64,000 nt of DNA from Pseudomonas japonica (GTDB lineage Bacteria; Pseudomonadota; Gammaproteobacteria; Pseudomonadales; Pseudomonadaceae): NCBI RefSeq assembly GCF_900188455.1, contig NZ_FZOL01000028.1:1-64000 (forward strand). Direction: 5' to 3'. Shown here piece after piece: positions 1 to 8,241 of this stretch. How positions within the stretch are numbered: the first letter of the stretch is position 1; each line of letters begins with the position of its first letter. The position numbers and the translations under genes are program-made. The notes below the pieces were generated by a model that worked only from the letters and a program-made list of their open reading frames with translations, did no database searches and was not told the DNA's origin.

Positions 1-30
1 GGTGGTGAATCTTCTGTACTTCTTGGTCAT
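1..30 (-). CDS. IS3-type transposase OrfA, N-terminus only (runs off window)
   Basis: Read on the minus strand, the first ten codons give MTKKYRRFTT, the basic start typical of IS3-family OrfA (helix-turn-helix DNA-binding subunit of the transposase). A good ribosome site, GAGGAG, lies eight bases before the ATG. Only ten residues are inside the window, so the family rests on this start and on the flanking IS-like end. Whether the rest of the element is intact cannot be seen. Confidence 0.5.
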   Translation of the reverse strand, partial: MTKKYRRFTT

Positions 31-95
31 CGGGGGTACTCCTCAGTAGGGGGATTCTCCCTAATTGAGGTGTCCGGAGCCATTAGACCAGCACA
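1..95 (-). mobile_element. Right-hand edge of an IS3-like insertion sequence
   Basis: Positions 69-95 look like an IS3 terminal repeat. Read inward it begins TGTGCTGGTCTAATGGCTCC and it ends in CA at 95 on the plus strand. It is followed inward by a short leader and the OrfA start codon. Directly outside, from about 100, begins sequence of an intergenic repeat found elsewhere in the window, so the element appears to have landed in, or deleted half of, that repeat. The other terminus and target duplication are outside the window. Confidence 0.5.
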
Positions 96-99
96 GAGG

Positions 100-207
100 G
101 TATCGTCATGCGCTCGATCTCAAGGGTGCTGCACACCTCAAGACAGGCACCTGGCAGCCTTGGTGCGTTTTCCCGCCAGACCATCAAACTTGTGTAGATA
201 TCTACGC
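100..207. repeat. Half copy of the large palindromic intergenic element
   Basis: This stretch matches the right arm of the element at 11939-12365. The shared order is: CGCTCGATCTCAAGGG, GCTGCAC, a variable piece with AAGACAGGCAC, TTTTCCCGCCAGACC, then TGTGTAGATATCTACGC at 191-207. Only one arm is present. The missing arm coincides with the IS edge at 95, suggesting disruption by the insertion. Confidence 0.6.
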
Positions 208-607
208 ATCCGCGTGACGAGCCACAGTTCCCGCGCTTGCTGCAACGCACTCAAAGGGATATTTCCCACATCACCAAAGGAACATTCACCCATGCAACAC
301 ACTTGCAGACATAGAAAAACGGCATAGAGTGGCAAGCCTTCAAGTTCATCAGAACCGCTAAACCCCGGCGAAACATAGACCGCAATTATAATTTTCGTGC
401 ATTTCGTCGCCTTTGAACTCGATCAACTCAGAACCGTCATGCTGGACTACAACAAGCGTGTCGGGGTGGCATTTCAGTCTTTGCACGACGCTCTAAACTG
501 ACACTCTTGCATACCGTCAACCATCAATCTGATGTCTGCACGCATTTTGTCCGGGCATGCAACTTTGCCTGCCCGACAAACTATTCAAACCCGTTCGAGG
601 CTTTTTC
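208..607. other. Non-coding gap with one short open stretch
   Basis: No convincing gene is seen. On the plus strand codons 379-501 are open and end in TGA, giving a coding-like peptide tail that includes MLDYNKRVGVAFQSLHDALN. It has no ribosome site or clear start, so it may be the 3' remnant of a lost gene. A CGGGCA...TGCCCG hairpin lies near 551-580, just upstream of the permease gene. Confidence 0.4.
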
Positions 608-1390
608 ATGGACCTGGAAAGTGCCGTTGTCGCGCTTGCATTCTTTGCCTTCTGTGGCGGGCTGATCGATGCCGCAGTGGGTGGCGGCGGACTGGTACAG
701 GTCCCCGCGCTGTTACATGCCCTCCCCCAGTACAGCCTGGCCACGGTGTTCGGCACCAACAAACTTGCTGTGCTGGCGGGTAACGCCGCTTCGATCTTCA
801 GCTATGCAAGGCGTATCAACATTGTCTGGAAACTCCTGCTCCCTACCATGATTTCGGCGTTTGCATGCGCTTACCTGGGAGCGTTCTCCGTCTCACTGAT
901 TCCCCGAGCCGTCCTGGAGCATCTGATCTTCGTCGTGCTGGTGATAATGGCTGTTTATACCTTCGCCAAAAAAGATCTCGGACGAACGCATTCATCCCAC
1001 CCCTGCGGCGGCAAAGAGATTCTGCTGGGCATGCTGGCAGGTGGCTTGATCGGCTTTTACGACGGTCTGTTCGGGCCCGGCAGCGGGAGCCTCTTACTCT
1101 TCGCATTCGTCAAGCTGTTCGGTTTCGATTTCCTGAATGCGTCCGCCTCGGCAAAGCTGGTCAACCTGGCGACATTCAGCGCAGCGTTGCTGTTCTTCGT
1201 TCCGTCAGGTCATGTGCTGTGGACATTCGCGGGAGTGCTCTGCGTCAGCAATATCGCCGGGGCCATTGCCGGGACTTTCCTGGCCTTGCGCTACGGAAGC
1301 GGTTTCATCCGGGTGTTCTTCCTGATCCTGCTGGTTTTTCTGATCGGCAGAATGGGCCTGTCGATTTTCCAGCCTCTTCTGCAACAGTGA
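608..1390 (+). CDS. TSUP (TauE/SafE, YfcA-like) membrane permease
   Basis: 260 residues when started at the ATG at 608; an in-frame upstream start at 557 would add 17 non-hydrophobic residues and was not used. The family moves sulfur-containing anions or small organic acids across the inner membrane. The glycine-rich signature GGLIDAAVGGGGLVQVPAL is present near residues 14-32, a second GLIGFYDGLFGPGSGSLLL near 142-160, and about eight hydrophobic segments can be counted, all usual for the family. The substrate cannot be told. It is a single gene: the next gene is convergent. Confidence 0.8.
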   Translation: MDLESAVVALAFFAFCGGLIDAAVGGGGLVQVPALLHALPQYSLATVFGTNKLAVLAGNAASIFSYARRINIVWKLLLPTMISAFACAYLGAFSVSLIPRAVLEHLIFVVLVIMAVYTFAKKDLGRTHSSHPCGGKEILLGMLAGGLIGFYDGLFGPGSGSLLLFAFVKLFGFDFLNASASAKLVNLATFSAALLFFVPSGHVLWTFAGVLCVSNIAGAIAGTFLALRYGSGFIRVFFLILLVFLIGRMGLSIFQPLLQQ

Positions 1391-1425
1391 GGACAAACCT
1401 CCAGAAACCACCAGCAACACCGTGC

Positions 1426-1614
1426 CTACTCCTCCGCCTCCGGAAAATGCCGGCAACTCTTGCGCTCCGCCATCTGCTTGTCGGTCGGTCGCTCATCGAC
1501 GAAACGTGGCGGCCGGTCGCTGTGGATCTCAAGGAAGCCCCAGCGCAGATCCGCTTCGGTCTGTCCCGGCTTGGGCGGCTCGAACCACCAGACTTCGCGG
1601 CTGATCAGGGTCAT
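1426..1614 (-). CDS. Small hypothetical protein, 62 aa
   Basis: Starts at the ATG at 1614 behind a GAGG ribosome site six bases away. It begins MTLISREVWWFEPPKPGQ and ends in a charged tail. There is no signal peptide, membrane segment or recognisable motif. The frame stays open for more than 4 kb upstream, but that is antisense to the leucine-rich-repeat gene and only this short end has a ribosome site. It is convergent with the permease gene. I do not recognise a function. Confidence 0.55.
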   Translation of the reverse strand: MTLISREVWWFEPPKPGQTEADLRWGFLEIHSDRPPRFVDERPTDKQMAERKSCRHFPEAEE

Positions 1615-1743
1615 GGGTTTGTCCTCGACTGAGTTTTTTCGACTCCTGTCACTATAGCCTCGCCCCCGAATAACTATGTGCCACCGCCACCGCCCGGCGG
1701 CACGGTGTGCTTGCACTCCTTTTTTCTCAGCAGGAGTGCACCC

Positions 1744-4700
1744 ATGTCCCCCCAACCTCCCACCCACCACGATCTGCTGGTCAGGGAACGCCTGCCACGC
1801 TGGCTCGCCGACCTCAAGCCGAAACAGATCGAGCGTCTGCAACACCTCGACGACTACGCCAACTGCAGTTCGGTACGCAACGCACCAGCGGAACTGCGCG
1901 CCGAACTTGAGCAGACCCTGCTGCGCACCCGCGCGGTGACCTTCGCCCTGGCCAGGGCCCTGCGCGAACTGCGCAACCCCAGCGACTTCGCCAACCCCGT
2001 GCTGATGCAGCGCCTGCGCGAGCGCTTCGGCCTGCAGGGTGATCCGCGTGACATGCACTTCGTCCGCTTCAGCCGGGACTGGAGCTGGAGCACGCTGGTC
2101 ACTGAACTCAACCACCGGGTCGAACCGCTGCTGCAGGCCGCGCTGCAGAACTTCGAAAAGGACCCGGAGCTGCAGCCGGAGAGCGTGGCGATCAAAGGCG
2201 AGTTTCGCGTCGGTTCGTTCAACGGTTACGCGCGTTACCACTTCCACCCCCTGCCCTTCAGTGCCGCCCGGTTCGCCGAGCAATGCCACGACCTGGATCT
2301 CGGCCAGCGCTATCAGGATCACCTGAATCAGCTGTACGGCCGCCCGCGGGTACGCGAACTGGCGATCAACGCGCGCCGCGAGCAATTGCGCCTGGACCTG
2401 CTGCTCGCGCGCCTGCGCGATCCGCAGCTGGAACATGAACCGATCCAGCGCCTGATCGATGGCGCGGATGCCAGCACTCTGCCGCGCTGTGAACATTTCA
2501 GCCTGTTCGGCGTGGATGTCCTGGATGCCCTGCTGATCCGTCCCGCCACAGGCGCGCAAGCGGTGTTTCTCTACCTGCCGGGCATGCCCGAGGCCCTGAC
2601 CGGCCATTCCAGCTTCGCCGCCTGCCAGCACGCGCTGCTGCAACTGTTGTGCGACCCGGCGCTGCGCCAGCGCTTCTACGGGTTCATCCAGCAGGACAAG
2701 GCCGAGCACTTCGCCAGCGTGCTGCAGCGCAACCTCACCGGACAGACCGTGCCGGGCGAACGCAACAGTGCATGGAAAGCCCCGGCGGACTGCGACCTGC
2801 ACTGCCACGGCACCGCCATCGAGGACGAACTCTTCGGTTTTCTGCAGGATCGCTACCACCGGCGCCTGCTCAACGAAGGCCGCCAGTTGGCGGTTCCCAG
2901 CAGCGTCGTCGACGAGGAAGCACGCCAGCGCCGCCTGCATTACTGGGAATCGGTGGGACTGGACCTGCTCGGTGTAGCGGCGTTCTTCGTGCCCGCCGCC
3001 GGCAGCCTGATGATGATGGTGTTCGCCGCGCAGATCCTCGGTGAGGTCTACGAAGGCATCGAAGCCTGGGAACAAGGTGACATCGACGGCGCCCTCGCCC
3101 ATGCCAAGGCGGTGGCGCTGGACCTGGGCACCGCCGTGGTCACCGGCGTGGCCCTGCATTACGCCGGCAAGTTCACCCGCAACCTGATCGAAGTGATCCG
3201 TCCGGACGGCACGCCACGCTTGTGGAACGGTGATCTGCAACCCTACCGCGTCGACCCGCCGGCCGACGCCCGGCCCAATGCCCTGGGCCTGTTGGAGTCG
3301 GGGACGCAGCGCCATGTGCGCCTCGACGACGGACACTTCGCGGTTCGCCCCCACGCCGACGGCCAGCGCTGGTGCATCAGCCATCCCGAGTACCCCGACG
3401 CGTTCCAGCCGACGCTCGAACACAACGGCCAAGGGGTCTGGCATGCGGCCCATGAACATCCGCTGGAATGGCCACGGCGCACCCTTCTGCGCCGCCTCGG
3501 CGCGACGGTCGAGGACTACAGCGATGCGGAACTGGAAGTCGCCAGCCGTATCGAGGGCATCGGCCGCGATGAACTGCTGGACGTCTACCTCAAGCACACA
3601 CCGATCCCGCCCCGCCTGCTCCCGACCTTGCAGCGCGTGCGCGCCGGCGTGCCTGCCGAAGACCCGCTGCAGGCCGCGGTCGAGGGGCTCTACCGGCCGG
3701 ATCGCTGCCTCCCGGCCAGCGAGCGCCTGGCCTTGCTCAGCCTGCCCCGGCAAGCGGGTTGGCCGGAGGGCTGCAGCCTCGAACTGCGCAGCGGCGACCG
3801 CTCCGGTCCGCTGCTGCAGCGCGCCGGCGAACGTTTCGCCAGCGATCCGCGGTTGATTCTCAAGGTGCCCGGCGGCTACTGCGCAGTGCTCGACGATCAG
3901 CCGCGGGCCCCGGTCGCGGACCTGTTCGAGGCGCTGCTGCAGGCGCTGCCGGAACTGGGCAGCGAGCCGCAGGCCCTGAAGGACACCATCGTCGAGCAGG
4001 CCCAGGGCAATCCCGGGGCGATGCGCAGCCTGATCTGGTCCGCGCAGAGTGACGGCTGGAGCGATGACGGCCGTCTGCTCGGCGGCTTCGATACCCCGCC
4101 GCCAGCCCATTACCCACCGACGCGCGCTGCCGGCAATGCCCTGCTGGCCCGCTACCGCCGGCTCTACCCCAGCGTCAGCGACGAACAGGCACGCAGCGCG
4201 CTGGAACAGTGGAACAACGCCGGCCGGCCGCCCCACCTCGAACTGCGCGCGCTGGAGCGGCAACTCGACTACCTGCGCACCGTCCTCGGCCAGTGGGCCG
4301 CGGACGCGCCACTGCGCACGGTGGCACGGGACACCCTGATCCGTTGCTGGCAACGCAACCAGGCCAACCCGGCCGAACTGGACCTGTCGTCGATCGGTCT
4401 CGACGACACGGACTTCGCCACCCTGCCACACCTGGCGGATGCCTTCGCTCATGTGCGCGAACTGAACCTGAGCTCCAATCCCCTGCACGCGATTCCCCAT
4501 CTGCTGTTCAGTCAACTGCCGCCACTGCGCGCGCTGTGGGCCAGCGCACTGGAGCTCAGGCACCTGCCGGCGGGACTGGGCGCGCAGTTGCGCTTCCTGG
4601 AACTGACCGACAACGCCATCACCTGGTCGTCCATTTCCCAGGAGGCCCTGGCCGAATACCCGGACCTGGAAGAGCTCAACCTGTCCGGCAACCCGTTGCA

Positions 4701-5829
4701 GAGCCCGCCGGACCTCACCGCGGCGCCAAACCTGCGCGATGTCAGCCTGTTCGACTGTTCCCTGCTGCGCATGCCGGAACACCTGAGCGACCTGCCGCAC
4801 CTGCAGAACCTCGATCTGTCCTCGAACCTGATCTCCCGCCTGCCCGAAGGACTCGAACAGGACCTCACGCCAGCGGCGCAACGGGCCTTGAGCCTGGAAT
4901 ACAACCCGCTGGACAACGATTCGCTGAACCGCATCGATGCGCACTACGAGGCAACCGGCATCGACCTGCTGGTCGCCGAGGACGACTACACGACGCTGTT
5001 GCTCAATGCCGACGAGACCACCCTGGCCTGCTGGCAGCGCCTCAGTCGACTGCTGCCGATCGAGTACCGCCGCGACCTCCGCCGCGTCGCCGACGAACCC
5101 ATGTACGGGGCCGCGCCGAACACCACGCGGCGGCGTTTCTGGTTCATGCTGCCGTGGCTGGAGTCCAGTCCGCGGGCACGCACCATGGCCCAGCGCATCG
5201 ACGCCGGCAGGCTCCTGCAGTTCGAACGGACCGCCGACCTGGAACGACCCGAACCCTTCACCACGCCCCGCCTCAAGAGTGAGCACTACCTGCGTATCGC
5301 GGTGGACAGCGCACGCTGCCTGGCGCTCGACGATGCGCTGCTGGCACGCCTGCCGAACGCCAGCGAAGCACAGCTGGAAGCCTTGCGCGCCCTGACCCTG
5401 CAACGCCTGGGCAACGATCCGCACTTGCGCATGCGCCTGGCCCCGGGCCCGCAGGAGCCGGTGAACCTGATGGGTGTCGAACGGGAAGCGGCGCAACTGG
5501 ACGGCAACTGGACCAGCGTGATCCGCCACCAGTTGCGCCTGATCGAAGGCTCGACCGCGGTCGGCCGTGACGCCCTGCTCGCCGAAGGCGCGAATGGCGA
5601 AGCGGCGATCCGCTTCTGGACCCGGCATCTGGAACAGCGCTACCACGCCGAGTTCGAAGGTTTGCAGGAACAGGCCAACGCCCAGTTGCTCGATGCCGAA
5701 AACCTGCTGAGCGAAGGCGAATACCTGAACGAAGCCAACCACCTGCGCCGCCAGCTCGACCGCGAACGCCGACGCCTGCTGGATGACCTCACCCGTGGTA
5801 TCGCCGAGGGCAACCCGCTGCGCTGGTGA
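1744..5829 (+). CDS. Large dermonecrotic-toxin-like (DUF6543-type) leucine-rich-repeat protein
   Basis: 1361 residues from the ATG at 1744, which has AGGAG seven bases upstream; an in-frame codon at 1678 has none. The N-terminal ~870 residues resemble the toxin-like region of big Pseudomonas LRR proteins, including a hydrophobic block near residues 415-440 (GVAAFFVPAAGSLMMMVF, then QILGEVYEGIEAWEQGD). About six leucine-rich repeats follow (residues ~878-1035, e.g. LRELNLSSNPL, LEELNLSGNPL, LQNLDLSSNLI). The C-terminal ~320 residues end in a charged helical tail like that seen after NEL ubiquitin-ligase domains, but the catalytic CxD motif is not seen. A secreted effector or toxin role is inferred from the family; no secretion signal or immunity gene is visible. 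Confidence 0.75.
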   Translation: MSPQPPTHHDLLVRERLPRWLADLKPKQIERLQHLDDYANCSSVRNAPAELRAELEQTLLRTRAVTFALARALRELRNPSDFANPVLMQRLRERFGLQGDPRDMHFVRFSRDWSWSTLVTELNHRVEPLLQAALQNFEKDPELQPESVAIKGEFRVGSFNGYARYHFHPLPFSAARFAEQCHDLDLGQRYQDHLNQLYGRPRVRELAINARREQLRLDLLLARLRDPQLEHEPIQRLIDGADASTLPRCEHFSLFGVDVLDALLIRPATGAQAVFLYLPGMPEALTGHSSFAACQHALLQLLCDPALRQRFYGFIQQDKAEHFASVLQRNLTGQTVPGERNSAWKAPADCDLHCHGTAIEDELFGFLQDRYHRRLLNEGRQLAVPSSVVDEEARQRRLHYWESVGLDLLGVAAFFVPAAGSLMMMVFAAQILGEVYEGIEAWEQGDIDGALAHAKAVALDLGTAVVTGVALHYAGKFTRNLIEVIRPDGTPRLWNGDLQPYRVDPPADARPNALGLLESGTQRHVRLDDGHFAVRPHADGQRWCISHPEYPDAFQPTLEHNGQGVWHAAHEHPLEWPRRTLLRRLGATVEDYSDAELEVASRIEGIGRDELLDVYLKHTPIPPRLLPTLQRVRAGVPAEDPLQAAVEGLYRPDRCLPASERLALLSLPRQAGWPEGCSLELRSGDRSGPLLQRAGERFASDPRLILKVPGGYCAVLDDQPRAPVADLFEALLQALPELGSEPQALKDTIVEQAQGNPGAMRSLIWSAQSDGWSDDGRLLGGFDTPPPAHYPPTRAAGNALLARYRRLYPSVSDEQARSALEQWNNAGRPPHLELRALERQLDYLRTVLGQWAADAPLRTVARDTLIRCWQRNQANPAELDLSSIGLDDTDFATLPHLADAFAHVRELNLSSNPLHAIPHLLFSQLPPLRALWASALELRHLPAGLGAQLRFLELTDNAITWSSISQEALAEYPDLEELNLSGNPLQSPPDLTAAPNLRDVSLFDCSLLRMPEHLSDLPHLQNLDLSSNLISRLPEGLEQDLTPAAQRALSLEYNPLDNDSLNRIDAHYEATGIDLLVAEDDYTTLLLNADETTLACWQRLSRLLPIEYRRDLRRVADEPMYGAAPNTTRRRFWFMLPWLESSPRARTMAQRIDAGRLLQFERTADLERPEPFTTPRLKSEHYLRIAVDSARCLALDDALLARLPNASEAQLEALRALTLQRLGNDPHLRMRLAPGPQEPVNLMGVEREAAQLDGNWTSVIRHQLRLIEGSTAVGRDALLAEGANGEAAIRFWTRHLEQRYHAEFEGLQEQANAQLLDAENLLSEGEYLNEANHLRRQLDRERRRLLDDLTRGIAEGNPLRW

Positions 5830-5850
5830 GCCCGGCGCCCGGCGCCGTGC

Positions 5851-8103
5851 TCAATACTGCACGGCGCTGAAGCGCTCGCCGGCCAGCCAGTGCTCGAAAC
5901 GCTCCGCCGGCATCGGCCGGCCGATCAGGTAGCCCTGGCCGTGATCGCAACCGGCATTGCGCAGGAACTGATGCTGGGCATGGGTCTCGATGCCCTCGGC
6001 GGTGATCCGGTAACCCAGGGCGTGACCAAGATCGATGATCGCCCGGGTGATCGCCACGTCGTTGTCGCCGTGGGGCAGGTCCTTGATGAAGGCCCGGTCA
6101 ATCTTCAGATGATTGATCGGCAGGGCCTTCAGATAGGCCAGCGACGAATAGCCGGTGCCGAAGTCATCCACCGCCGTCGCCACCCCCAGCGCCTGCAACT
6201 GGGCGAGGACTTCGCAGGCATGCTGCTGGCTTTCCATCAACAGGCTTTCGGTGATCTCCACTTCCAGCAACTGCGGGTCCAGGCCGTGACGCTGCAGGGC
6301 ACCGGTCAGGCTGCCGACGTAATCGCTGCGCTCGATCTGCAGGGCCGCCACGTTGATCGCGATCGGCCCCGGCAACAGCTCGCGGTCGCGCCACAGGCGA
6401 ACCTGCCTGCACACCAGCTCCAGCACCTGCTCGCCCAGGGGAATGATCAGCCCGGTCCGTTCGGCCAGCGGAATGAAATCGCCCGGCGACACCAGCCCGT
6501 GCTGCGGATCGCGCCAGCGCAGCAGCGCCTCGGCGCCCTCGACACGACCGCTGAACAGATCGATGCGCGGCTGGTACCAGAGTTCGAACTCCTTCTGCTC
6601 CAGAGCACGGCGCAGGGCGCGCTCCATGGCCAGGCGCTGCTGCAGGCGCTCGGTCATGTCGCTGTGGTACAGGCGCCAGGCGTTGCGTCCGCCCTCCTTG
6701 GCCGCGTACATCGCGGTGTCGGCGTGGCGCATCAGGGTTTCCCCGGTGTGCCCATGTTCAGGGCACAAGGCCACGCCGATACTGCCGCTGACCAGGGCGG
6801 CGTTGCCCTTGAGATCGAAGGGGCGTTGCAGGGCCCGCAGCAGGCCGTCCACCACCTTGCCCACATAGTCGACCGCGTGGGCACGGCCGAGGATGAAGGC
6901 GAACTCGTCGCCACCCAGGCGACACACCGTGTCATCCACCCCTATACCGGCGCGCAGGCGTTGCGCGGCCTGTTCCAGCAACAGATCGCCCAGCGCGTGG
7001 CCGAGACTGTCGTTGACCTGCTTGAAGCCATCGATATCCAGGACCAGCACCGCCACCTGCACCCGCGACGCGGCCAGGGCCTGTTCCAGGCGGCGCTGGA
7101 ACAGCACGCGGTTGGGCAGCCCGGTGACCACGTCGAAATGCGCCAAGTGTTCGAACTGCGTCTGGGAATACTTGAGCTCGGCGTTGCGCTGGTTGATCAG
7201 GCGATTGCTGCGGTTCAACTGGGCCACGAACAGGCTGAACAGTCCCGTGGTGGACAGCGCGAAGAGGAACAGCGGCGAACCGAACAGGGTCATGGACGAC
7301 CAGCCGTCCCGTGGCATCGCCGCCAGTTGCCAGGTCCCCCCGGGAACATCGACGTTGAGGGTCACCGACGACGACGACGCCGCGAACAGCGTCTCGTCGC
7401 CCCAGATCATCGCCCCCGCCTCGCCATCGCCGTCGGCGCCACGCAGCGCCAGGCGGAAGGTCGGATCCTCGGCCACCCCGGCCTCGCGCAGCAGGCTGTC
7501 GATATTCGCCACCACCGAGACATTGCCCCAGTACAGGCGCACGCCCTTGTGCCCCTTGAGAAACACCGGGCGCCGGTAGATCAGGGCCTCGCCGCCCTGG
7601 TACAGGCGCACGGGACCGGCCAGCACCGCTTCCTGGCTGTCCCGGGCGCGGCGCACCAGCGGGTACTGCGCGGGCAGCAGGCGGTAGTCGAGGCCGAGCA
7701 CCGCGTGGTTGTGCTCCAGCGGGTAGACATCGGCGATCACATCGTTGGGCGCCAGGGAGATGTGACGGATATAGGACACCGATTCCAGGGCCTGGCGCGC
7801 CATGTCGTGAAAATGGCTGGTGGAGATATCGCCGTCGGCACTGAGCAACTGGGCAATCCCCTCGGTCTCGCCGAAGGCCGAGCGCATCTGCGCCTCCAGC
7901 CCCGCGCGAATCCCCGACAGGCGCATGCTCGCGTTGGCGATCAGCTCGCTTTCCTCGCGCTGCACGTCGAGGCGGCCGAGGGCCACGGAAAGACCGATGC
8001 CGATCACGGCGAAACCGATCGGCAGCAGACGATAAGCGGTGGAGCGCACGCGGGTGGGAAGCGGTCGAGGGGTGTTTTCCAGGGCGAGGTTTCTTGTCGT
8101 CAT
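5851..8103 (-). CDS. CHASE-GGDEF-EAL membrane protein, c-di-GMP turnover
   Basis: 750 residues. A membrane helix near residues 25-45 and another near 275-300 flank a periplasmic CHASE-like sensor region. A GGDEF domain follows, with intact RLGGDEF at residues ~395-401, then an EAL domain with EALLRW near 522 and DDFGTGYSSL further on. Both catalytic signatures are intact, so the protein could make or hydrolyse cyclic di-GMP. The RxxD product-inhibition site before GGDEF is absent (GVDD at that place). It is convergent with the LRR gene and divergent from the GapN-like gene. Confidence 0.85.
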   Translation of the reverse strand: MTTRNLALENTPRPLPTRVRSTAYRLLPIGFAVIGIGLSVALGRLDVQREESELIANASMRLSGIRAGLEAQMRSAFGETEGIAQLLSADGDISTSHFHDMARQALESVSYIRHISLAPNDVIADVYPLEHNHAVLGLDYRLLPAQYPLVRRARDSQEAVLAGPVRLYQGGEALIYRRPVFLKGHKGVRLYWGNVSVVANIDSLLREAGVAEDPTFRLALRGADGDGEAGAMIWGDETLFAASSSSVTLNVDVPGGTWQLAAMPRDGWSSMTLFGSPLFLFALSTTGLFSLFVAQLNRSNRLINQRNAELKYSQTQFEHLAHFDVVTGLPNRVLFQRRLEQALAASRVQVAVLVLDIDGFKQVNDSLGHALGDLLLEQAAQRLRAGIGVDDTVCRLGGDEFAFILGRAHAVDYVGKVVDGLLRALQRPFDLKGNAALVSGSIGVALCPEHGHTGETLMRHADTAMYAAKEGGRNAWRLYHSDMTERLQQRLAMERALRRALEQKEFELWYQPRIDLFSGRVEGAEALLRWRDPQHGLVSPGDFIPLAERTGLIIPLGEQVLELVCRQVRLWRDRELLPGPIAINVAALQIERSDYVGSLTGALQRHGLDPQLLEVEITESLLMESQQHACEVLAQLQALGVATAVDDFGTGYSSLAYLKALPINHLKIDRAFIKDLPHGDNDVAITRAIIDLGHALGYRITAEGIETHAQHQFLRNAGCDHGQGYLIGRPMPAERFEHWLAGERFSAVQY

Positions 8104-8200
8104 ACGCCGGCTGCTTGCGTCCGTTTACCCGGTTATCGGCGATGGCAAAACAATATTGAGGCAGGCTGGCTTTTTTTTATCGTGCGGCGTTATGCTCGAC

Positions 8201-8212
8201 TGAAACGTTTCA
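8201..8212. promoter_or_regulatory. Candidate Cra/FruR-type operator
   Basis: TGAAACGTTTCA is a perfect 12-bp palindrome and equals the classic Cra (FruR) operator core. It lies 30 bp before the GapN-like start codon and just downstream of a TATGCT (8191-8196) that could be a -10 box. Binding by the Pseudomonas FruR is an inference. Confidence 0.45.
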
Positions 8213-8241
8213 CCCATTCAAAGAAAAAGAGGTGTCGTGCC

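Noticed and set aside
1426..5742. A 1438-codon open frame on the minus strand
   Set aside because: It is antisense to the LRR gene and has the biased composition of a shadow frame. Only its last 62 codons have a ribosome site and were kept as a small gene.
4990..5829. Active NEL ubiquitin-ligase domain at the end of the LRR protein
   Set aside because: The tail resembles the region after NEL domains, but the CxD catalytic motif was not found, so no ligase activity is claimed.
5890..8241. Long plus-strand extension of the GapN-like frame, antisense to the GGDEF-EAL gene
   Set aside because: The GGDEF-EAL protein has intact domains on the other strand, and the dehydrogenase has its own ribosome site at 8242.
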